64,000 bases of DNA from positions 18,339-82,338 of the forward strand of contig UQLW01000008.1 of the NCBI GenBank assembly GCA_900542005.1, written 5' to 3'. How positions within the stretch are numbered: position 1 is the stretch's first letter; every line of letters starts with the position of its first letter. The notes under the pieces were generated by a model. The model was not told the DNA's origin. It saw only the letters and a program-made list of their open reading frames with translations, and searched no databases. Of this stretch, positions 26,042-33,543 are shown in pieces. The DNA comes from an uncultured Eubacteriales bacterium (GTDB lineage Bacteria; Bacillota; Clostridia; Christensenellales; UMGS416). Made by a program: the position numbers and the translations under genes.

Positions 26042-26659
26042 ATGGCAACACGATGCGATTACCGCATCTCTACCCAGGAGCGTATCCTGGAGATCGAAGC
26101 GCCCCAGGAGCGTATCCTGCCGGGCCGGATGATCCGCGAGATGGTCCGCAACCTGGAAACCCGGTATGAGCTGTATGAATATTCCCTGATTAAGTCTGAG
26201 CGCCAGCTGGAGGAGATGGACGATGTGGTGGCCACCGTGCCGCTGGCCGGGGGCGGGCTGCAGAAGGGCAAGCTGGTGGTCATCCAGCGCCTGCATACCT
26301 CGCTCTACGATCCGGCCTTTGTAAAGCTTGAGCCGGAGCAGATGGACGAATTTGCCCAGACGCTGGAGCCGGGCGAGGAGCTCAATCCCGACGATTATAC
26401 GGTGGCGCTGCCGGCGGATTACTATGTGATGGTGACCGACGACCTCAAGAAGTTCGTCATGGTCGCCACCCACCTGAAGCTCACCGGTATGGACAAGATG
26501 GTGGAGTGCGTATCGCGGCTATGCTGCGCGGGGATCAGCATCCAGGACGAGGCGCTGATGACGGTGGAATATGAAAACGAGGATTTCCCGGAGCTTTTGT
26601 CCAGAGGCTGCGATGAATTCCTGCGGGCCCCGGTCTATCAGATGATGCACAGGCAATAA
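26042..26659 (+). CDS. Conserved-looking cytoplasmic protein of unknown function
   Basis: 205 residues; GGAGGAAAGCCC precedes the ATG, and it has its own consensus promoter and terminator, so it is monocistronic. No signal peptide or membrane helix. The sequence is acidic and alternates charged helices (PGRMIREMVRNLETRYELYEYSLIKSE split by short loops) with strands. Features that might help recognition: VVIQRLHTSLYDPAFVKL in the middle, ADYYVMVTDDLKKFVMVA, and a Cys-Cys pair in SRLCCAGISIQDE. I do not recognise the family. Confidence 0.7.
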   Translation: MATRCDYRISTQERILEIEAPQERILPGRMIREMVRNLETRYELYEYSLIKSERQLEEMDDVVATVPLAGGGLQKGKLVVIQRLHTSLYDPAFVKLEPEQMDEFAQTLEPGEELNPDDYTVALPADYYVMVTDDLKKFVMVATHLKLTGMDKMVECVSRLCCAGISIQDEALMTVEYENEDFPELLSRGCDEFLRAPVYQMMHRQ

Positions 26660-26665
26660 AAATCC

Positions 26666-26706
26666 AAAAAGGGCGTAAAGCGGCAGAGGCCGCAGCGCCC
26701 TTTTTG
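26666..26706 (+). terminator. Terminator between the unknown gene and fhs
   Basis: Outer stem AAAAAGGGCG / CGCCCTTTTT with inner GCGGC / GCCGC pairing; five T end just before the fhs binding site. Confidence 0.85.
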
Positions 26707-26722
26707 CAGGAGGAGGTATATC

Positions 26723-28363
26723 GTGGCAAATACCGATATTGATATCGCCCGCCAGGCGAAGATGGATCCCATCGAGGCGGTGGCCGGGCGGCTGGGGCTT
26801 GAGCCCCAGGAGGTGGAAAGCTACGGACGCTACAAGGCGAAGCTTTCCCTGAAGGTGATGGACCGGCTGAAGGACAGGCCAGACGCCAAGCTGGTGCTGG
26901 TCACGGCCATTAACCCCACGCCCGCGGGCGAAGGGAAAACGACCATGACCGTCGGCCTGGGCGACGCGCTGCACCGGCTGGGGAAAAAGACGGTGCTGGC
27001 GCTGCGGGAGCCGTCGCTGGGCCCGGTCTTCGGCGTAAAGGGCGGGGCCGCCGGCGGCGGCTATGCCCAGGTGGTGCCGATGGAGGATCTGAACCTGCAC
27101 TTTACCGGCGACCTGCACGCCATTACGGCCGCCAATAACCTGCTGGCCGCCATGCTGGACAATCACATGTTCCAGGGCAATGAGCTGAAGATCGACCCGG
27201 AGCGCGTGCTGTTCAAGCGCTGTATGGACATGAACGACCGCCAGCTGCGGGCCATCGAGGATGGCCTGGGCGGCAAAAAAGGCGGGGTGCCCCGCAAGGA
27301 CGGCTTCCAGATTACGGCGGCCAGCGAGGTGATGGCCACCTTCTGCCTCTCCCGCGACCTGATGGACCTTAAGGCGCGCTGCGCCCGGATCCTGGTGGCC
27401 TATACGGAGGATGGCCAACCGGTTACCGCAGGCGACCTGCATGCTGAAGGCGCCATGGCCGCGCTGCTGCGGGATGCCCTGGCGCCGAACCTGGTGCAGA
27501 CGCTGGAAAACACGCCGGTGCTGATCCATGGCGGGCCCTTCGCCAACATTGCCCATGGATGCAATTCGGTAATCGCTACCCGCATGGCCCTGAAGCTGGG
27601 CGATTATGTGATTACCGAGGCCGGCTTCGGCGCGGATCTTGGCGCGGAGAAGTTCATCGATATTAAGTGCCGGATGGCGGGATTGAAGCCTTCGGCTGCG
27701 GTGGTGGTCGCCACCGTGCGCGCCCTGATGCAGCACGGCGGCGGCGACCTGGCCGCCGGCCTGCCGAACCTGGAAAAGCATATTGAGAATATGCAGGCGG
27801 CCGGCCTGCCGGTGGTGGTGGCCATCAACGGCTTTGTGACCGACACCCCCGAGGACTGGAAGCTGATTGCTGATGCCTGCGCGGCCAAGGGCGTGAAGGC
27901 CTGCATCTCGACGGCCTGGGCCGACGGGGGCGCCGGCTCGGTGGAGCTGGCTGAGGCGGTGCTGGAGGCCGTCGAGGGCCCTGCTCCCGAGCTTAGCTTC
28001 TTCTATGACCTGGAGGAGCCGGTTTGCCAGAAGATCACCCACCTGGCACAGCGGGTCTATGGCGCCAAGGACGTATCCTTCTCGGAGAAGGCGCTGGCTT
28101 CCATTGAGAAGCTTTCAGCCCTGGGCATGGATAAATGGCCCATCTGCGTGGCCAAAACCCAATATTCCCTTTCGGATAACCCGAAGCTGCTGGCCCGGCC
28201 TGAAGGCTTCACCCTTTCCGTACGGGATGTGGTTCCCTCGACCGGCGCGGGCTTCCTGGTGGCGCTGACGGGGTCCATCCTGACCATGCCCGGCCTGCCG
28301 AGGATCCCGGCGGCCAACAGCATCGATGTGGATGCGGACGGCGTGATCACCGGCTTGTTCTAA
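26723..28363 (+). CDS. fhs: Formate-tetrahydrofolate ligase
   Basis: ATP-dependent formation of 10-formyl-THF from formate, feeding one-carbon metabolism and, in acetogens, the methyl branch. 546 residues, GTG start with GGAGGAGGTATATC. Family segments: YKAKLSLKVMDRL, the P-loop TPAGEGKTT (66-74) and VGLGDALHRLGKK, REPSLGPVFGVKGGAAGGGYAQVVPMEDLNLHFTGD (read as separate blocks), and HGGPFANIAHGCNSV. No other Wood-Ljungdahl gene is in the window, so acetogenesis cannot be inferred. Transcription must begin in or upstream of the short gap after the previous terminator, or read through it; I see no clear promoter. Confidence 0.97.
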   Translation: MANTDIDIARQAKMDPIEAVAGRLGLEPQEVESYGRYKAKLSLKVMDRLKDRPDAKLVLVTAINPTPAGEGKTTMTVGLGDALHRLGKKTVLALREPSLGPVFGVKGGAAGGGYAQVVPMEDLNLHFTGDLHAITAANNLLAAMLDNHMFQGNELKIDPERVLFKRCMDMNDRQLRAIEDGLGGKKGGVPRKDGFQITAASEVMATFCLSRDLMDLKARCARILVAYTEDGQPVTAGDLHAEGAMAALLRDALAPNLVQTLENTPVLIHGGPFANIAHGCNSVIATRMALKLGDYVITEAGFGADLGAEKFIDIKCRMAGLKPSAAVVVATVRALMQHGGGDLAAGLPNLEKHIENMQAAGLPVVVAINGFVTDTPEDWKLIADACAAKGVKACISTAWADGGAGSVELAEAVLEAVEGPAPELSFFYDLEEPVCQKITHLAQRVYGAKDVSFSEKALASIEKLSALGMDKWPICVAKTQYSLSDNPKLLARPEGFTLSVRDVVPSTGAGFLVALTGSILTMPGLPRIPAANSIDVDADGVITGLF

Positions 28364-28458
28364 CCGGCTGCCCGTGGAGGGAGGGGTGGTCCGCGGCTGA
28401 AGCGGCGCCCCCCAATCACCGGTTGGGGTCCCGGCCGGCGGGCGAGCGAAAAGAATAG

Positions 28459-28497
28459 GCGGCCATGGGCGTTTTTCGTCCATGGCCGCTTGTTTTT
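28459..28497 (+). terminator. Terminator after fhs
   Basis: Stem GCGGCCATGG / CCATGGCCGC enclosing an 11-base loop, followed by TTGTTTTT. Confidence 0.85.
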
Positions 28498-28565
28498 GTG
28501 GCGGGATATATTCGCTGGGGGAGCATACTTGAAGATCTGACATTTGAAGGGAGGGGCCAGCGGAG

Positions 28566-29108
28566 ATGGCAAGGTATATCGCGCTTCTGCGGGGGATCAA
28601 TATCAGCGGCAAAAATAAGATCCCAATGGCGGCGCTCAGGAAAGAATTCGAGGGACTTGGATTTGAAAGAGTCAGGACCTGCCTCAACAGCGGGAACGTG
28701 CTTTTTTCCAGCGACGAAGAGGACGTCCGGCTCCTGGCAAACCTGATCGAGGCCAGGATTAAGCATCAATTCGGCCTGGGTATTCCCGTGCTTGTCCTAT
28801 CCAAGGAGAATCTGGAGGATATTTTGCATCATGCGCCAAAGTGGTGGGGGACTGATACGGAACAAATCTATGATCAAATCATATTTATTTTGCCCCCCGC
28901 TACCGTTGAGGATGTTTTCAGGGAGCTGGGCGAACCCAAGGAGGCATTAGAAAAAGCTATGGCTTACAACAACGCGATATTCTGGTCCTTCAGCCGGAAG
29001 GACTACCAGAAAACCAACTGGTGGCCCAGGACGGCCAGCGTGGCGGCCGCCCCAAAACTGACGATCCGGACCGCCAATACCGTGAGAAAGATTGCCGGGA
29101 TGGATTAG
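28566..29108 (+). CDS. DUF1697 family protein
   Basis: 180 residues, close to the family's usual size. ARYIALLRGINISGKNKIPM at the N-terminus, then CLNSGNVLFSS and the later MAYNNAIFWSFSRKDYQKTNWW are DUF1697 hallmarks. Function is unknown; the family is cytoplasmic with no known cofactor. The ATG is preceded by GGAGGGGCCAGCGGAG. It converges on the MocR-type regulator with only eight bases between stops and no terminator between them. Confidence 0.9.
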   Translation: MARYIALLRGINISGKNKIPMAALRKEFEGLGFERVRTCLNSGNVLFSSDEEDVRLLANLIEARIKHQFGLGIPVLVLSKENLEDILHHAPKWWGTDTEQIYDQIIFILPPATVEDVFRELGEPKEALEKAMAYNNAIFWSFSRKDYQKTNWWPRTASVAAAPKLTIRTANTVRKIAGMD

Positions 29109-29116
29109 CGCCTGGC

Positions 29117-30211
29117 TCATTTGGAGCCTATACGCTGCTGGCGCCGCCGGGCCCGGCGCACGCGGTTGATGTGCCGCTCGAAATCGCCGCTGTCGATGAG
29201 CTCGGACAGCACATATTGCTCGAATACCGGCACCGTGCAGGAATAAAAGCCCAGCGCCCGCCCGAAGGGCTCCACCCACTGGGCAGGCAGCACCATATAT
29301 CCCACCCGCATGGAGGGAGCGATGGTCTGGGAAAAGGTGTTCAGGTAGATGACGGTACGCTCCGGCTCAAGGGAGAAGAGCGTATCGGCGGCTTTGGTGG
29401 ATACGGTGAATTCAGAATCAAAGTCATCCTCCACAATCATGGCATCCCGCCGCCGGGCCCATCGGATGTACTCCATCCGCTTGGAGGCGCTGGCAGTAAT
29501 CCGGCTGGGATAGCTGTTGAAGGGGGTCACATGGAGCACGGTGGCCTGTGTGCGCTCCAGCTCCTCGCTGAGGATGCCGTCCGCGCCCAGGCGGAGCAGG
29601 TCGCATGTCACGCCGTTGGCCAGGTAGACGCGGCGGATCTTGTCATAGCAGGGATGCTCCACTGCATAGACCCGCCTTTCGCCCAGCAGCTGCACGATGA
29701 GGCTATAGAGATATTCGGCCCCCGAGCCAATAACCACCTGCTCCGGACGCACGGCGATACCCCGGCTGCGGGCTAAATAGCGGCAGATGGCTTCGCGGAG
29801 CTGCAGGCAGCCGCTATTGGGCGGCTTCACCAGGATGCGCTGGCCATAATCGGTCAAAACGCGCCGCATTGTCCGGGCTAACACGCCAAAAGGGAAGGCA
29901 TTGGCATCGTTCGGGGGCGGGGCTGCGGGCGGAGGCGATATCTGGGGCAGGGCGACAGGAACGCAGTCCGACTGCCGGTAGATCACAAAATATCCGCTGC
30001 GCTCCCTGGACTGTATATAGCCTTCGTCACAGAGGATCCCGTAGGCATGCTCGACGGTGATGACGCTGACGCCGGCCTCGGCCGCCAGCAGCCGCTTGGA
30101 GGGCAGCTTACCGCCCCAGGGATAGACGCCCCGGGTGATGTCTTCGCGCAGCTTAAGATACAGCTGCATATAGGCGGGCCCGGTGGATCCCGCATGCACA
30201 TGGTAAATCAT
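29117..30211 (-). CDS. MocR/PdxR-type GntR regulator, truncated and lacking the PLP lysine
   Basis: 364 residues. Residues about 10-80 are a GntR winged helix (LREDITRGVYPWGGKLPSKR, AAEAGVSVITVEHAYGILCDEGYI, RSGYFV). After a Pro-rich linker an aminotransferase-like domain starts near 110 and shows SGAEYLYSLIVQLL and IVEDDFDSEF. Intact relatives have a Schiff-base Lys in a block like NTFSKTIAPSMR; here it reads NTFSQTIAPSMR, so Gln295 replaces it. The chain stops at RRQQRIGSK, about 100 residues short of the family's 450-500. Such proteins usually sense pyridoxal phosphate or an amine. This one may still bind DNA but cannot make the usual internal aldimine. It is divergent from an ECF S component. 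Confidence 0.85.
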   Translation of the reverse strand: MIYHVHAGSTGPAYMQLYLKLREDITRGVYPWGGKLPSKRLLAAEAGVSVITVEHAYGILCDEGYIQSRERSGYFVIYRQSDCVPVALPQISPPPAAPPPNDANAFPFGVLARTMRRVLTDYGQRILVKPPNSGCLQLREAICRYLARSRGIAVRPEQVVIGSGAEYLYSLIVQLLGERRVYAVEHPCYDKIRRVYLANGVTCDLLRLGADGILSEELERTQATVLHVTPFNSYPSRITASASKRMEYIRWARRRDAMIVEDDFDSEFTVSTKAADTLFSLEPERTVIYLNTFSQTIAPSMRVGYMVLPAQWVEPFGRALGFYSCTVPVFEQYVLSELIDSGDFERHINRVRRARRRQQRIGSK

Positions 30212-30233
30212 CTGATCTTATAATATTTCTCCT

Positions 30234-30267
30234 AATTGATTATTTGCATCATACCAAAATTGATTAT
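30234..30267. promoter_or_regulatory. Direct-repeat operator candidate between the MocR-type gene and the S component
   Basis: AATTGATTAT occurs twice, at 30234-30243 and 30258-30267 (24-base period). The copies overlap the -35 and -10 of the plus-strand promoter and one overlaps the minus-strand -10. MocR-type regulators are known to use direct repeats. Confidence 0.6.
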
Positions 30268-30270
30268 ACT
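30243..30270 (+). promoter_or_regulatory. Promoter of the ECF S component gene
   Basis: TTTGCA (30243-30248), 16 bases, TATACT (30265-30270), 39 bases before the ATG. Confidence 0.65.
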
Positions 30271-30290
30271 AAAATCATCGGTTTTGTAAA
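30263..30290 (-). promoter_or_regulatory. Promoter of the MocR-type gene
   Basis: On the minus strand TTTACA (30290-30285), 16 bases, perfect TATAAT (30268-30263). It overlaps the divergent promoter. Confidence 0.7.
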
Positions 30291-30309
30291 GAAAGGGAGG
30301 AAGATTATA

Positions 30310-30843
30310 ATGTCTCAGAGCGCAAAATTCCGGCATACCACGCTGTGGATCTGCGTGACGGCGCTGTTTATGGCACTGAACGTGGTGATGAGCTCCTTTG
30401 GCATTCCGGTGCCGGGCGGGCATCTGTATCTTAACGACGTAGTCATTTGTACGGCGGCGATCCTGCTGGATCCGCTGGCGGCCTTTATGGTGGGCGGCGT
30501 GGGCGCCTTTCTGGGTGACTTGTTTTTTTACCCCACGCCCATGTTCGTATCGCTGGTAACCCACGGCCTGCAGGCTGTCGTCATTTCACTCTTTGCCCAC
30601 TACACGCTGAAAAAGCGTCCGGTCCTGGCCTCCGGGATAGGGGTGGCCCTGGGCGCTGTCATCATGGTGGTGGGATATTCGCTGGGGCGCGCCTTTATTT
30701 ACAGCACGCCGGAATATGCAGTGCTCAAGCTGCCCTATCAGATTCTGCAGGCCGTGGTGGGCGCGGTGGCGGGTATGCTGCTGTGCTGGAAGCTGAAGCT
30801 CGTGCAGCATATGGACCGGATGCTGGAGCGCCGCCAGCGATAG
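30310..30843 (+). CDS. ECF transporter S component, possibly vitamin B6 related
   Basis: 177 residues. The start at 30310 follows GGGAGGAAGATTATA; an in-frame ATG at 30244 lies inside the promoter. Five to six hydrophobic segments. The block VPGGHLYLNDVVICTAAILLD then PLAAFMVGGVGAFLGDLFFYP matches riboflavin/HmpT-like S components (A-x-x-x-G and D-x-x-F-Y-P). Divergence from a PdxR-like regulator is the arrangement described for predicted pyridoxine S components (PdxU), so pyridoxine or a precursor is a reasonable guess. No ECF module genes are nearby. A terminator follows. Confidence 0.8.
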   Translation: MSQSAKFRHTTLWICVTALFMALNVVMSSFGIPVPGGHLYLNDVVICTAAILLDPLAAFMVGGVGAFLGDLFFYPTPMFVSLVTHGLQAVVISLFAHYTLKKRPVLASGIGVALGAVIMVVGYSLGRAFIYSTPEYAVLKLPYQILQAVVGAVAGMLLCWKLKLVQHMDRMLERRQR

Positions 30844-30867
30844 GCAGGAAAAAGCGGACAGGAAAGG

Positions 30868-30908
30868 AAAAGCGCCATGGGGCTGTTCAGGATACCCCTG
30901 GCGCTTTT
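30868..30908 (+). terminator. Terminator after the S component
   Basis: Stem AAAAGCGCCA / TGGCGCTTTT with additional inner GGGG / CCCC pairing across one bulge. Confidence 0.78.
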
Positions 30909-30974
30909 GTGTGCCGGGGCAGTGCGCTGCCGCATGCTTGACAGGAAGTTTTTCCCGCGGACATCCTTCCACCC

Positions 30975-31003
30975 TTGACAAGGGGGCCGGGGCTGGCTAT
31001 AAT
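30975..31003 (+). promoter_or_regulatory. Perfect consensus promoter of the TetR gene
   Basis: TTGACA (30975-30980), 17 bases, TATAAT (30998-31003). Confidence 0.9.
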
Positions 31004-31015
31004 ATAACAGTGATA

Positions 31016-31030
31016 TATAACGGCGTTATA
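31016..31030. promoter_or_regulatory. Inverted-repeat operator candidate upstream of tetR
   Basis: TATAAC-GGC-GTTATA lies just after the transcription start region, between promoter and ribosome binding site, well placed for autorepression. Confidence 0.55.
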
Positions 31031-31042
31031 AAGGAGCGGCAA

Positions 31043-31660
31043 ATGGCGGCGGACAACTGCACCACCCTGGAGCGTATTCACCAGGCGGCCCGGGCGGAAT
31101 TCCTGGCGAAGGGTTTTCAGCGGGCCTCCCTGCGGAACATTGTAAAATCTGTCGGCATGACCACCGGCGCCTTCTATGGCTATTACAAGAGCAAGGAAGC
31201 GCTCTTTGAGGCCCTGGTAGGGCCGCAATACGCCTATTTTCTCGATCGCTTTAAGGCAGCCCAACGAGAATTTGCCCAGCTTCCCCCTCAGATGCAGCCT
31301 GAGGCCATGGGGGAGGTGTCCGGGCTCTGTATGTTCGATATGCTGCATTATGCCTACCGCAATCTGGAGGCCTTTAAGCTAATCCTATGCTGCTCTGAGG
31401 GGACGGCGTTTGCGGGGCTGGTTGACGAGATGGTGCAAATTGAGCTGGAAGCGACCCACGCCTACCAAAAAGTTTTAGCGGAATTGGGCCGCCCTTCCCC
31501 GCAGATCGATCCCCGGCTGGAGCATATCCTTGTCACCGGTATGTTTCATACCTTTTTCGAGCTTGTGATCCATGAGATGCCGCTGCCGGATGCGGAGAAC
31601 TATCTGCATGAGATGCGGGCTTTTTATACGGCGGGATGGATGAAAATTATGGGGCAGTAA
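31043..31660 (+). CDS. TetR family transcriptional regulator
   Basis: 205 residues; start at 31043 after AAGGAGCGGCAA. The N-terminal helix-turn-helix shows HQAARAEFLAKGFQRASLRN then IVKSVGMTTGAFYGYYKSKEALFEALV, the canonical TetR pattern with the Y-x-Y-F/Y-x-S-K-E recognition helix. The C-terminal ligand domain is helical with LCCSEGTAFAGLVDEMVQIE and FHTFFELVIHEM. It lies 110 bases upstream of a two-gene ABC exporter in the same direction, the usual set-up for a repressor controlling drug or siderophore export. Confidence 0.93.
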   Translation: MAADNCTTLERIHQAARAEFLAKGFQRASLRNIVKSVGMTTGAFYGYYKSKEALFEALVGPQYAYFLDRFKAAQREFAQLPPQMQPEAMGEVSGLCMFDMLHYAYRNLEAFKLILCCSEGTAFAGLVDEMVQIELEATHAYQKVLAELGRPSPQIDPRLEHILVTGMFHTFFELVIHEMPLPDAENYLHEMRAFYTAGWMKIMGQ

Positions 31661-31681
31661 TGCCTTTTTCTTTTCCAATAA

Positions 31682-31699
31682 AGTTAGCTATAGCTAACT
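31682..31699. promoter_or_regulatory. Perfect 18-bp palindrome upstream of the ABC exporter
   Basis: AGTTAGCTATAGCTAACT, fully self-complementary, in the 110-base gap between tetR and the exporter. No T tract follows, so it is more likely an operator than a terminator. Confidence 0.65.
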
Positions 31700-31770
31700 A
31701 ATAGATGGTCTAAGAGGCGGCTAAAGGCGCCTTTTATCAAAGAGAATCAACAATAGAAGGGGGAATTTGG

Positions 31771-33540
31771 TTGAAAAAGCAATCCAATCTTTCACGACTG
31801 CTTGGGTATGCCGGCCGATACAGATACCTGAGCTATGCCTCGTGGGGGCTATCGGCCGCCAGCGCGCTGTTAGCGCTGATCCCGTATGTGTATATCTGGC
31901 GGGTGATGAAACAGGTGATGGAGACGGCACCTGGCTTTGAAGGGGCCCAAAACCTGACGCACGACGGGTGGATGGCCGTGCTATTTGCGGTGATCGCCAT
32001 GCTGGTCTATATCGCAGGGCTGATGTGCTCCCATATGGGCGCCTTCCGCATTGCCACCAATCTGAGAATTGCTGCCATGGAACACATAGTCCGTCTTCCG
32101 CTGGGCGCGGCAGAGTCCTTTGGCAGCGGGAAGCTGCGCAAAATCGTCAATGAATCCAGCGCGGCGACGGAAACCTATCTGGCCCATCAGCTTCCGGACC
32201 GGGCCGGGGCCATCGCCACGCCCTGCGGGCTGCTGGCGCTGCTCATCGCCTTCGATTGGCGGCTGGGGCTTTTGAGCCTTGTCCCGGTGATATTGGGCTT
32301 CCTCATCATGATGGCCATGACAGGGCCAAGGATGCAGCAGAAAATGAAGGAATACCAAAATGCCCTGGACGATATGTCCAATGAAGCGGTGGAATATGTC
32401 CGGGGTATCCCGGTGGTCAAGACCTTTGGCCAGACGATCTTTTCCTTCAAGAAGTTTAAGGGCTCCATCGACCGGTATCAGAAATGGGTGATCGCCTATA
32501 CCAAGGAGCTCCGTACGCCGATGATGCTTTACACGGCAGCCATCAATGGCGTATTCGCCTTTTTGATCGGGGGCGCGCTGTGGATAACCCGGCAGGGTGT
32601 GACCACGGAATTCTTGCTGAATCTGATCTTCTATATCATCATCACGCCCATTATATCCGTTACGCTGACCAAGATCATGTTCCAAAGCGAGAACGCGATG
32701 ATTGTGGATGACGCGCTGCAGCGCATAGATAGCGTGCTGAACCTCAAACCCCTGAAGGAGCCCCAGCGGCCGCAGCTGCCCAAGGATGCTTCCATCACCC
32801 TCAGGCATGTCCGCTTTAGCTACGATGGCAAGACTGATGCGATCCGGGATGTTTCCCTACACATCCCCGCCGGGCAGCGCGTAGCCCTTGTAGGGCCCTC
32901 CGGCGGCGGCAAGACCACGTTGGCAAACCTGATTTCCCGCTTCTTTGATCCCCAGAGCGGAACGGTCGAGATCGGCGGTGTTGACGTAAGGGAGATTCCC
33001 AAAGAAGCCCTGATGGATACGGTGTCCTTTGTATTTCAGCATAGCCGCCTCATCAAAGCCTCCATCCTGGACAACGTGCGGATGGGCAGGCCGGACGCCA
33101 GCCGGGAAGAAATTATGGCTGCGCTTGAGCATGCCCAGTGCGCCGACATCCTGGAAAAGCTGCCCCAAGGCGTGGATACCGTCGTAGGGGCAAAAGGCGT
33201 CTATCTCTCCGGCGGGGAGCAGCAGCGAATTGCCATTGCCCGGGTGATGCTGAAAAACGCGCCGGTCATCATCCTGGATGAAGCGACAGCCTTTGCCGAT
33301 CCCGACAACGAGGCCAAGGTACAGGCGGCCTTCTCCAACCTATCCAAGGGGAAGACGGTAATCATGATCGCCCACCGCCTTTCTACGGTGAAGGACGTGG
33401 ATACCCTCTATGTGGTGAAGGACGGGGTTATTGCTGAAAGCGGAACCAGCCGGGAGCTGCTGGAGCAGGACGGCATTTTCAGTAAAATGTGGAAGGACTA
33501 TCGCCACTCTGTACAGTGGAAGGTCTCAAAGGAGGCATAG
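31771..33540 (+). CDS. ABC exporter subunit A (membrane domain fused to ATPase)
   Basis: 589 residues, TTG start at 31771 with AGAAGGGGG upstream. Six TM helices in the first 320 residues, then an ATPase: Walker A GPSGGGKTT (375-383), Q-loop FVFQHSRLIKASILDNV, signature LSGGEQQRIAIARVML, Walker B VIILDEATAF, H-loop IAHRLSTV. All catalytic residues appear canonical. It pairs with the next gene, three bases away, as a heterodimeric exporter of the YbtPQ/IrtAB-like or multidrug type. Control by the adjacent TetR repressor is probable. The substrate is unknown. Confidence 0.93.
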   Translation: MKKQSNLSRLLGYAGRYRYLSYASWGLSAASALLALIPYVYIWRVMKQVMETAPGFEGAQNLTHDGWMAVLFAVIAMLVYIAGLMCSHMGAFRIATNLRIAAMEHIVRLPLGAAESFGSGKLRKIVNESSAATETYLAHQLPDRAGAIATPCGLLALLIAFDWRLGLLSLVPVILGFLIMMAMTGPRMQQKMKEYQNALDDMSNEAVEYVRGIPVVKTFGQTIFSFKKFKGSIDRYQKWVIAYTKELRTPMMLYTAAINGVFAFLIGGALWITRQGVTTEFLLNLIFYIIITPIISVTLTKIMFQSENAMIVDDALQRIDSVLNLKPLKEPQRPQLPKDASITLRHVRFSYDGKTDAIRDVSLHIPAGQRVALVGPSGGGKTTLANLISRFFDPQSGTVEIGGVDVREIPKEALMDTVSFVFQHSRLIKASILDNVRMGRPDASREEIMAALEHAQCADILEKLPQGVDTVVGAKGVYLSGGEQQRIAIARVMLKNAPVIILDEATAFADPDNEAKVQAAFSNLSKGKTVIMIAHRLSTVKDVDTLYVVKDGVIAESGTSRELLEQDGIFSKMWKDYRHSVQWKVSKEA

Positions 33541-33543
33541 AGC

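Noticed and set aside
31682..31699. 18-bp palindrome as a terminator for tetR
   Set aside because: AT-rich, no loop and no T tract downstream; more like an operator.
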